64,000 nucleotides of DNA from Margaritifera margaritifera. Its lineage: Eukaryota; Mollusca; Bivalvia; Unionida; Margaritiferidae. Location: contig JAQPZY010001610.1 in assembly GCA_029931535.1 (NCBI GenBank), positions 434,001 through 498,000 on the forward strand. Direction: 5' to 3'. Positions 1-12,300 of this stretch are shown in pieces. The number at the start of each line of letters is the position of its first letter. The first letter of the stretch is position 1. A program made the translations under genes and the position numbers. The notes beneath the pieces were generated by a model that made no database searches, was not told the DNA's origin, and saw nothing but the letters and a program-made list of their open reading frames with translations.

Positions 1-267
1 TTGAAAATTAACATTAATATGCATGCATCCTTTAATGGAATTTTGAAAAGAAAGGTATTTAACATTGCAGAGGAAAAGTTCTTAAAATGATGTTAATTGA
101 CATGTACACCATAATCAAACAGTTCATGCAAATATCTTTTAATTATAAAAGGGAAGAATATTAGACAAAAATATATATACTTTTAATACTGAAGTGTGAC
201 AAAGTCATAATTTAATAATTTTTGTAGATTTACATAATCACTTGTGTCAGTTTTCTTCTTAAAATAG
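1..267 (+). other. 3' end of an upstream VARS2 intron
   Basis: AT-rich sequence without recognisable coding content. It ends at the acceptor TAG (265-267) before the first exon of the window. Confidence 0.6.
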
Positions 268-393
268 ACCAGAGATTTCCAAAAGTACTATCCCAGCAGC
301 CTTTTGGAAACAGGAAGTGACATCATATTTTTCTGGGTGGCAAGGATGGTGATGCTTGGGGAAACTCTTACTGGAAAACTGCCATTTTCTCAA
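268..393 (+). CDS. VARS2: VARS2 exon 1 of window: end of catalytic core
   Basis: Encodes 42 residues running from TRDFQKYYP through [18 protein letters not shown] to KLPFSQ. The acceptor is the TAG at 265-267, which is also an in-frame stop, so the exon cannot extend upstream in this frame. The donor is GTAAGG at 394. Phase 0 at both ends. The ETGSD and [11 protein letters not shown] segments are strongly conserved in valyl-tRNA synthetases and form part of the catalytic fold before the KMSKS loop. Confidence 0.88.
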
Positions 394-3300
394 GTAAGGA
401 AGAGAAGTATTAATTGCCTAATAATAATTATCAATAAATGTTTTGTGGGAAAATGTACTTTCCCACATAAGATCAACAAAGTATTTTATGATAGTTATAA
501 TACTAATTTCTGATTCTTTTTTTTTTCTTCAAAATCTTCAACAGAGTTAATATAATACTTTTAAGGTAGAAGAATTCCTTGCAATTTTTTTTTATTGTTT
601 TGTTTTGTGGGGGGGGGGGGGTTAAGAAAAAGGAAAATGTTTACAATTTGTATTTAGTATGATTTGTTAAAGATTGTTTAGAAATCATATTTAATATTTT
701 TTTTCCACATAGTACATGGTGCTAAAAAAATACAGCCAGAATGAGTCAAGAACATTTTCAGGTTATGTTTCATGCAATGTTCACTTAATTGGTCATATTT
801 TCAGGTTTTGTTCCATGGAATTCTGCGTGATGCACATGGCAGAAAGATGAGTAAGTCTCTTGGAAATGTTGTAGATCCAATGGATGTTATTCGTGGAATT
901 TCACTTGAGGTAAATAACATGATACTTTAATTCAAGTCTTTGTATTTGTATGGCTTTAAGTTTTTTGTAGGGAAAAAAAGATCATAAATTGGGTATTATT
1001 ACTTTGCCAGTATACCAAAATGTAGATTTCAATTAAAATCTTTATCTTTGTGTCGGATTACATTTTTGTAGCAAAAGAATCATTAATAATAATAATAATA
1101 ATTTTTAAAAAAAAGACTTTATTTATTGTCAACGGACTGTTGAGTCGAAGGCTTAACTTACACAGGGCTGAGATGCATTAAAATGTACATTATTCACATT
1201 ATGTACAATACAAAAAATGAACCACATTAGATAAGTATTATCACAGACAGGAGGCAGTAAAATACAGCAGATTCATAAAAACTATAAAATTCTGTTTTGG
1301 ACTAAAAAGAATGTTTTACATTTGTGTTTTTAAGACTTTATATGATTAGATGAGATATTCCATATTAAATCACCATTGTATATAAAACTCCTTTTAAACA
1401 TTTCAATCTTGTGTTTTGGAATACTTTGTTGATTTTAGTAGAAGAGCATGTGATTCGACTATGAATTTATGTGACTGGAGTAAAAGTTTTCAGATAATCT
1501 TGTACCCGGTTGTTTTGAACTTTGTACATGAGGACTGATTCATTGTATTATACTCTATCTTTAAAAGGTAACCATTCTTGAAGAGGTTCCAAATTAAATT
1601 GCTTTTTTGGAGAAGGAAGCCATCAGAATTAGGGTGGTAAGCATGAATGAGATTCATTCAATGAAAGTTTTTGGTGGATGGGTCTTTAAAATTCATCCTT
1701 GTGAAGATGGCAAAACTAATATACTTTACAAAAATAACATGACTTGTATGCATGACCAACCTGATTTTGTTTCCCAATGAAATTGTTAGATTCTGTAATT
1801 TTAAGCAACACAGAAAAAAAGAGTAGAGAGGCTAGTTACAAAATCTAATATTGCAGGACTTACAAGAAAAATTACACCACAGTAACTTGGTTGAGGCAGA
1901 GATTAAGAAAGCCAAGGAAGGACAGAGACGTGATTTTCCAGATGGCATACCTGAATGTGGGGCTGATGCTCTACGCTTTACTCTCTGTTCATATGATTTT
2001 AAAGGTAATTTGTCTCTGAAGGTGACATTTCATTCATACAAATCTTTTGGACAACAGTCATTGATACAGTGCTATTTTACTTGTTTATGAGGGGAGGATG
2101 ATTAATAAAGAAATATCGTTTTGGATTAGACAAGTAAACAAATAAAATGATGGGAAGATGTGCAGGTGCATATATATCATGAACTGGACAAGATTTTATA
2201 CATATCTGTTCTCCATCATTGTTTAAATCATGCCAGGTGTCGTAGTGAACAACGCGTGAACTATTTATTAGCATGTCAGAAAAGACTGTGTAACATAAAT
2301 TGAATGGCAATACAGTTAGGTCATTTTTAGTTGGTCATGGGATAGATGATTAATATAGTTTCATAAATCATTTTTTAAGTGAAATTGTTGATTGATTAAA
2401 TGTTATACATAATAATCAATCAATTACACAACCATGGACTGGTCCAATTTGAATGTATATTTTCTTATTATGTTCCACCATGAATATGGTGAGGGCATAT
2501 AGTGTTATCCATCCATGTTTCTGTTTGACATATAGTGTTATCCATCCATTTTCCTGTTTGACATATTGTGTTATCCATCCATGTTCCTGTTTGACATATA
2601 GCGTTATCCTTGTTTGTTCAGTTAGGTCACTTTCTCTGGTGCTGTAGTCAGGCATTTCTGTTCCATGAACACATTTTCTAGTTTGAGAAATAGGATGTTG
2701 TGTTTTTTCAGCAGATCATGATAGAATATAATCCATGCATATTGGTTATTATGTCAATTAAATGTGTCCATTATTCAAGAGGGCTGAAAGTGACTGTAAT
2801 TAAATCACATTAAAATCATATAAGCACTGTTAAAATATAGGTCAAAGTTGGATTTCATGCAGCTCTTCAAACCTATGTTAGATAAGGGTGTAATATACTT
2901 TGAATTTAAAACAAGTCAAAATAAAATGTCATCGTATTTTGAATTTAAAACAAATAGGTCAAAATAGGATGTCATTGTATTTTGAATTTAAAACAAATAG
3001 ATCAAAATAGGATGTCACCGTATTTTGAATATAAAACAAATAGATCAAAATAGGATGTCATCATATTTTGAATTTAAAACAAATAGATCAAAATAGGATG
3101 TCATATACTTTGAATTTAAAACAAATAGGTCAAAATAGGATGTCATCGTATTTTGAATTTAAAACAAATAGATCAAAATAGGATGTCATCGTATTTTAAA
3201 TTTAAAACAAATAGATCAAAATAGGATGTCATATACTTTGAATTTAAAACAAATAGGTCAAAATAGGATGTCATCGTATTTTGAATTTAAAACAAATAGA

Positions 3301-6300
3301 TCAAAATAGGATGTCATATACTTTGAATTTAAAACAAATAGGTCAAAATAGGATGTCATCATACTTTGTTATGAAATTTTGGACCACCATATTTCATGCC
3401 ATTTTGTTACAGTAACATAAGGGTCAGAATCCCTTGAATAAGATTCCTCATCTCAATTAATAGCATCATTGTGTGTATCAGTAATATAAGGGTCAGAATC
3501 CCTTGAATATATTCCTCATCTCAGTTAATAGTGTCAGTGTGTGTATCAGTTGTAGGAATCCCTTGAATATATTCCTCATCTCAGTTAATAGTGTCAGTGT
3601 GTGTATCAGTTGTAGGAATCCCTTGAATATATTCCTCATCTCAGTTAATAGTGTCAGTGTGTGTATCAGTTGTAGGAATCACAAGGAATATATTCCTCAT
3701 CTCAGTTAATAGTGTCAATGTGTGTATCAGTTGTAGGAATCACAAGGGATATATTCCTCATCTCAGTTAATAGCGTCACTGTGTGTATCAGTTGTAGGAA
3801 TCACAAGGAATATATTCCTCATCTCAGTTAATAGTGTCAGTGTGTGTATCAGTTGTAGGAATCACAAGGGATATATTCCTCATCTCAGTTAATAGTGTCA
3901 GTGTGTGTATCAGTTGTAGGAATCACAAGGAATATATTCCTCATCTCAGTTAACAGTGTCAGTGTGTGTATCAGTTGTAGGAATCACAAGAAATATATTC
4001 CTCATCTCAGTTAATAGTGTCAATGTGTGTATCAGTTGGAGGAATCACAAGGGATATATTCCTTATCTCAGTTAATAGTGTCAGTGTGTGTATCAGTTGT
4101 AGGAATCACAAGGAATATATTCCTCATCTCAGTTAACAGTGTCAGTGTGTGTATCAGTTGTAGGAATCACAAGGAATATATTCCTCATCTCAGTTAATAG
4201 TGTTGATGTGTGTATCAGTTGTAGGAATCACAAGGGATATATTCCTCATCTCAGTTAATAGCGTCACTGTGTGTATCAGTTGTAGGAATCACAAGGGATA
4301 TATTCCTCATCTCAGTTAATAGTGTCACTGTGTGTATCAGTCGTAGGAATCACAAGGGATATATTCCTTATCTCATTTAACAGTGTCACTGTGTGTATCA
4401 GTTGTAGGAATCACAAGGGATATATATCTTATCTCAGTTAATAGTGTCAGTGTGTGTATCAGTTGTAGGAATCACAAAGGATATAGTCCTTATCTCAGCT
4501 AACAGTGTCAGCATGTGAATCAGTTGTAGGAATCACAAGAGATATATTCCTCAACTCAGTTAACAGTGTCATTATGTGTATCAGTTGTAGGAATCACAAG
4601 GGATATATTCATTATCAGTTAACAGTGTCATTGTGTGTATCGTGTAGTAATTACAAGGGATATATTCCTTATCTCAGTTAACAGTGTCATTGTGTGTATC
4701 ATGTGTAGTAATTACAAGGGATGTATTCCTCATCTCAGTTAACAGTCTCAGTGTGTGTATCAGTTGTAATAATCACAAGGGATGTATTCCTCATCTCAGT
4801 TAACAGTCTCAGTGTGTGTATCAGTTGTAGTAATCACAAGGGATGTATTCCTCATCTCAGTTAACAGTGTCACTGTGTCTATCAGTTGTAATAATCACAA
4901 AGGATGTATTCCTCATCTCAGTTAACAGTGTCAGTGTATCTATCAGTTGTAATAATCACAAAGGATGTATTCCTCATCTCAGTTAACAGTGTCAGTGTGT
5001 CTATCAGTTGTAGTAATTACAAGGGATGTATTCCTCACCTCAGTCAACAGTGTCAGTGTGTCTATCAGTTGTTGTAATCACAAGGGATGTATTCCTCATC
5101 TCAGTTAACAGTGTCAGTGTGTCTATCAGTTGTAATAATCACAAAGGATGTATTCCTCATCTCAGTTAACAGTGTCAGTGTGTCTATCAGTTGTAGTAAT
5201 CACAAGGAATGTATTCATCATCTCAGTTAACAGTGTCAGTGTGTGTATCAGGTGTAGTAATCACAAGGGATGTATTCCTCACCTCAGTTAACAGTGTCAG
5301 TGTGTGTATCAGTTGTAGGAATCACAAGGGATGTATTCCTCACCTCAGTTAACAGTGTCAGTGTGTATCAGTTGTAGGAATCACAAGGGATGTATTCCTC
5401 ATCTCAGTTAACAGTGTCAATGTGTGTATCAGCTGTAGTAATCACAAGGGATGTATTCCTCATCTCAGTTAACAGTGTCAGTGTGTGTATCAGTTGTAGG
5501 AATCACAAGGGATGTATTCCTCATCTCAGTTAACAGTGTCAGTGTGTGTATCAGGTGTAGTAATCACAAGGGATGTATTCCTCATCTCAGTTAACAGTGT
5601 CAGTGTGTGTATCAGTTGTAGTAATTACAAGGGATGTATTCCTCATCTCAGTTAAAAGTGTCATTGTGTGTATCAGTTGTAGTAATTACAAGGGATGTAT
5701 TCCTCATCGCAGTTAACAGTGTCAGTGTGTGTATCAGTTGTTGTAATTACAAGGGATGTATTCCTCACCTCAGTTAACAGTGTCAGTGTGTCCATCAGTT
5801 GTAGTAATCCCCATTAGAAGATGTGAATATTAGATTAGCTGAGGATGCCTTAGTCCTAAACTCCGACCTTTGAACTCTTGTCTTGGACAGTAGACGTTGG
5901 TGCTGATGTCCATAATGTGCAAAAAATACTATTCCAGATAGCTGAGTTTTAAAAGTTCCCAATATGATTGAATTGTTAAAATAAGACACATTACAAAGAA
6001 ACTCCACAACTCTGACTTCTAACTTAGTATTTTTATGGTAGGAAGACATCATGATTGTATATTTATTTATCTTTTAGTAGCTGAATAAACCCGCAAGTTG
6101 AGCTTTCTTAACTAAGTTGAATCTTGTATTCGCATATCCTGTGTAGCTTTGATATTTTCCCAAGAGTAATATACTCCATCCAACCTACTTTTAAGAAAAG
6201 GTGGATGTGCTAAGATGTGTTATTTCTTGGTACAGACCCTGAAACTGATAATTTTACCAATCTGCATTTCATTCGCATTTTATTTTGTGTTTCATTTGCG

Positions 6301-9300
6301 TTCTGTTCATGTTCCAAAAGCATTTCAGCTATCATCTCATTGTTTTTGGCTTATGCTGTCAGAAGTGCATTCAGATTTGTCATTTATTGCTTCCATTGCA
6401 TTCTTTCCTTTCATTTTCGATCATTTGGAACAAAATGGAAATGCATTTACCACAGTTTTTTTTTCTTCTGTTTTTGAGAGTGTTAAAGGGAGAGAACTAT
6501 CGCTTTTGCATCTTGTCTTTTATGAAATAGCAAATACATTAAATGCCAGATGCAGCATTGAATGCAATAAGTGTAAAAATGTAGCTGTAGAGTATTTTGT
6601 CAGCAAATTTATATATTTTATTTTGTTTAAATAAAGATGTCATCACATCACTGGCAGTTGTTTTTTTTTATATCTTTCTTGACAGGAACAATGTCATGGC
6701 TTGTAAGGAGTGAAAAATTGACTGTCATTGTAAAGAATCTGATCTTGGATTAATTATCATGTAAACAAGCTTTTGACCATGGAAATTTAGGATCAGCTTG
6801 AAAATAATCAATTTTCAAACACATTAATGAAATTCATTGGCATTTTTTTTCTGTTTTTCTTTACCATTCATCATTCTCTGTTTTGCTTTAGCACTTTGTT
6901 TTCTTCAAAATGCATTCATCATTTCATTTGCATTCATTCTGCATTTCATTTCATTTGCATTCATTCATTTCATTTGCATTCATTCATCATTTCATTTGCA
7001 TTCATTCTGCATTTCATTTGCATTCATTCTGCATTCTGTTTTCATATCACTAGTAAAATTACCTGTGTCATGGTTTATAGTGTGTTTGTTTTAATGATTC
7101 CATCATATTGGAAACTTCCAGATCTGAGCTATCTGTAATCCTATAAAGTTTTGTAAGGTCATGAACCTTAGTGCTAACATTGAACATCCAAAACAAGAGG
7201 TCAGAGGTTGACATTAGGCACAAAGGCAGTCTCAACTAAGATTAGTTTAAAGTAGTTTCAAAAGTAAATAATAATTTTGTAGCCTGTCCATAGCTTAAAG
7301 TGACTATACATACATGATTGTTCTGGTTTTAAATTATGCAAACCTTTTGACCATGAAACTCAAGCTAAAGGTCAAAGTTCACAAATTTTGATGACCAATA
7401 ACTTTATTTGTAATAGATTAAGAATCGTAGAACATCAGTAATCTTTTCAACTTTGATTCCCAAGCTAGCATGCAGAATTTCAATGATCTATATGAACTCC
7501 AAGTATTATATTGGAATTTTGAGCTTGAGTTTCATGCCATCCAAATATAGAGTCATTAGTGCCTAACATTAAGCCATGCCATCCCAATCTAGAGTCTTTA
7601 GTGCCTAACATTAAGCTGTACCATACCAATCCAGAGTCTTTAGTGCCTAACATTAAGAAATGCCATCCCAATCCAGATTCTTTAGTGCCTAACATTAAGC
7701 CATTCCATCCCAATCCAGAGTCTTTAGTGCCTAACATTAAGCCATTCCATCCCTATCTAGAGTCTTTAGTACCTAACATCAAGCCATGCCATCCCAATCC
7801 AGAGTCTTTAGTGCCTAACATTAAGCCATTCCATCCCTATCTAGAGTCTTTAGTACCTAACATCAAGCCATGCCATCCCAATCCAGAGTCTTTAGTGCCT
7901 AACATGAAGCCATTCCATCCCAATCCAGAGTCTTTAGTGCCTAACATTAAGATATGCCATCTCAGTCCAGAGTCTTTAGTGCCTAAAATTAAGACATTCC
8001 ATCCCTATCCAGAGTCTTTAGTGTCTAACATTAAGCCAATCCATCCCTATCCAGAGTCTTTAGTGCCTAACATTAAGCCATTCCATCCCAATCCAGAGTC
8101 TTTAGTACCTAACATTAAGCCATACTGCCTTCATATTAAAGGAGAATACCAAAACAAGATAGATTTCTTTTCACTCCTTATTTTACATTTGATTCCAGGT
8201 GCCGAGATAAACATGGATATCACCCATGTACAGAGTAATCGACACTTCTCTAACAAGATCTGGCAGGGATTTAACTTTGTGACTTCAAAACTGGAAAGTT
8301 TTACCCCATCACCAAATTTCATGGTAAAATTTCTCTCTCTGTGTTCCACCACAACAGTGGTAGGGCATATATTTTTACCTTTGTCCATCTGCCTGTCTGT
8401 CTGTCACACCTTGGGTAATTTTTGCATTTAGGTCAGTTTTCAAACACTGTAATGGGGCATCCATTTTGTACATGAACACATTTCAATTTGTTTTGTAGCT
8501 TTCTTAGCTTTTCTTTCTTGGAACTACTAAAAAAGCCCACAATTTTGTCACAATAACCAGAGGGAATGGAGTTATCCTCAGTCTCTTATTTCATTCTGTT
8601 ATCTATTTTCATTCGTTTTTAGCTCTACTGCTCATTGACCAGAAGAGCTTATGGGATGGCCTGTTATCCATCGTCCATCCATCCATTGCCACAAGTTTTA
8701 AGCCAGTTGAAAGTTGTTCTTCCTACTCCTCTTGAATGGATGGGATTTTCACTAAAAGACTTCTCATGATCTCTAGGTGGTCCTAAATGAAATTGGTGCC
8801 AATCTGATGTCCAATATGAGTGATATGGATTCATCTTGAAAATGTTGTTATTGCTATTCCTCCTGAATGGAAAGTCATATCAACATGGGTTTTCACCAGA
8901 AGACTTATTATGATATCTAGTTGGTCCTAAATTAAAATGGTGCCAATCTGACATCCAGTATGGCCACCATGGCAGCCATCTTTAAAATCTTGTTATTGCT
9001 ACTCCTCCTGAATGGAAAAGTCATATTGACATGGAGTTGTCACCAAGAGACTTCTGATATCTTGTTGATCCTAAATGAAAATGGTGCCACTTGGGCATCC
9101 AATAGACTTCTTATGATGTCTAGTTGGTCCTGAATAAAAATGGTGCCAATCTGACATCCAGTATGGCCACCATGGCAGCTATTTTGAAAATCTTGTTATT
9201 GCTACTTTTTCTAGATTTGTGGTCATATCAACATGGGGTTTCCCCTAAAGACTTCTTGTGAAATGTAGTTACATCTGAATGCAAATGGTGCTGTCATATC

Positions 9301-12300
9301 ATCATCTGACATCCAGTATGGTCACCATGGCAGCCTTCTTAAAAATCTTTTTATTGCTACCTGTCCTAAATAGAAAGTCTTTACAACATGAGCTTTCACC
9401 AGAAGACTTTTATGATGTCTAGTTGAACCTAAATGAAAATTATGCCAATCTGATATTCAATATGGCTACCATGGTGGTCATCTTGAAAATCTTGTTGCTA
9501 CTACTGAAGAATGGATGGTCATATTCAGATGGGGTTTTCATCAAAAGACTTCAAATGATGTCTAGTTGGTCCTAAATAAAAATGCTGCCTATCTTAGATC
9601 CAATATAGCTGCCACAGCGGCTAATTTGAAAATCTTGTTATTGCTCAAAACTATCAGATATGGTTTCAACACTCAGCAGTTAACAAGAAGAAATGGTCTT
9701 ATCTTGAATTCCTGGAAACTGTTTGGTCAGTAGAGCATAAATCACTTCAAGGGACTCTTGTTTTTATTTTTGCTTCAGCCACATAATTTTGTAGTGTGGA
9801 CAATATTATAACGAAAATACATAGCAACAATTCACTGATAATAGTCTACTGAAGTTAATGTGTTTATTGAATGTTTTAAGTCACTGAGTCATTGAGATGC
9901 TTTTTAGTAATAGTCAACTAAAGTTCATGTGTTTATTGAATGTTTATAGTCAATGAGTCATTGAGATGCTTTTTAAACATTGTGAATAAGTCTGTTTCAA
10001 ACTTTGTAATTAGAATTGTATATACCTATGTGTAATATCCAAACTTGTCATCTATTTGTTTTTCTTTTCTTTGGCAGCCATGTGGGTCTGAGACTCCTGT
10101 TGATAGGTGGATTCTAAGTAGGTTGAGTCACATGATTGAGTCCTGTGATCAATACTTCAGGTCACATGACCTGCATTTTGTGACCAGAGCATTAAGAAAT
10201 TTTTGGATTGGAGAATTCTGTGATGTATATGTGGTAAGTGGTTATTGTTTTAAATTAAGCTTGTAATAAATATATCAACACCAAAATATATGCTACTGGT
10301 ATCAAACCATGCTCAGTAATTCCAATACTTGTCTCCTTTTGTTTGGATTAAATTTTCAGGTGCTTCATATTCTTCAGAAAATTAGGAAATAATAAACGAA
10401 AATAACAAAACTTAAAATAAATATGCATGTAAGTGGCCATAAAAGTACTTTTGTACGTTTTTAAAGAGTAATTCGGAGATAATGATACCTGGGGGGAAGT
10501 CTTATCTTCCCTCACAAAACATCATAAATTTAGATAATGGCATGACATGATTTTGTGTATCACCTAGTGAAGATTAATTAAAAATACAGCACTCCTTCAC
10601 TAACAGGCCCTTCATTATATAGATTTGTTTGGATCAAGTGAATAACAGATATATTTCATTGAGTATGTGAAAATATTTGAGTTTTTCACCCATGAGATGA
10701 AATATATGTTATTCACTTGGAATAAGAAAAATTTCCTTTTTATTTTATGCTTAAACATTTGGCTAGCAATATATTTAACAGATTGAAGTAGCAGATTTCT
10801 TTCGAGATACTGCACAATAATGTCAGCTGTTTACCGTTTATTCTCTGCTAAATTGTGTGTATATTCGCACAGAAAATATCAGTAGTAACATAATTCTCTT
10901 CCCTAATTCAAGGCAAAAAAGTACATAATAAAAGAAATTGAAGAAAAAAACTAATAAACCTTTGGTGGGATTTTAACCAGGTACTCCTACGTGACAGATG
11001 GCAATACTTACCACTAGACTAGGCAAGTGACAAAATGGCGGATACAATTTCTTGATCCTAATGTTATCGATTTCTATTGAGTGCAGTAAAAAAATGTTTC
11101 CCAATTCACTCCATTGAATTATCAAAATTATGTATATTGGAAAATCCACTAATTTACAGGCTAGCATAAAATAGAACATGATTCCTCTTGTAAGACAAGT
11201 ATGGTCATTGATCCCATTTCATTGTGTGGTAGTAAAATTATATGTATCATCAGGGCTCAATAAAACCATTCATCCTGACTGGGTAAAAACTTTAGCACCT
11301 ACTCATCCCAGGGCCGAGTAGATGTAGATTTGCACCTTGAGAATAAATCTGATTGCATTTTCTACCCTTAACAAGCGCCAAAGTTCAACATCGCTTAACA
11401 TTTGGCGTGTGTCAGTTATAAATAAACTATGCCTAATAGGATACTTGTTGTCAGTCAACAAAATGTTGCATTGGAAAACACTTGGGTTTTTTTTTTTTTA
11501 CACAGGTACCTGATGTAAGCTTGATACTAAAATGGGTAAATATTATGAACATATATTATGTTGCAGTTTCACACTTATCCCTCGATTTCTTATTGGTATT
11601 TGCATTTACAGTGGTTCTTTTCCATAATTTAAGCTTCATTTTGATGTGGAGAAAGATTCCCTTTCAATGAGCTACACATATCTTTATGAGGTAGACCTCT
11701 GAGAAGTTAAGAGACAGAGAACAGTGAAATTTGTGTGATTTTTCATCAGGTCAGGCAATGTTACAGTTGCCCCAGGTCACTGGTATTTTCAAGACTGAAG
11801 CTGTATTGATACAGTCATGTAAAAGGGAAGATGCCAACATATATTTCTATAAGCATATAATTACTTTTCACAAGAAAAATGTTGCCAACTTACATTTGAA
11901 ATGAGTATTTTAAGTGTCTCAGCAGATTCCCACCAACTTTACACAATGCATGTTGTTGTAATCTATTTATAAAACAGATAATGTTTAGACAAAAGCTGAT
12001 TGGTCAAAATCTTCAATTCTTTTGAACAATCAGCAATATTCCGTTTTATGGCCCCCGTGTGTAGTTCTCTAGAAAGGAGGTTTGACCAAAATAGATCCTT
12101 TAGTATGAAAGTTGGTGGAAATTGAGATGGTTGGAATTCTTCTTTCAAAATGCAAGTTACTGACATTTTTCTCATGACAAGTAATTACATGCTTATATAC
12201 ATATATACTAGTGTCTTAGCTTTGGTGTGGCAATGTATTAATAAAATTGCACAGTCTTGAAAAGACTGGTGATCTTTGGCAAGCATAACAATATGTGACC

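Noticed and set aside
6215..6634. Three overlapping F/H/S-rich open frames (up to 139 codons)
   Set aside because: They share the same T-rich low-complexity DNA in different frames, with no recognisable family.
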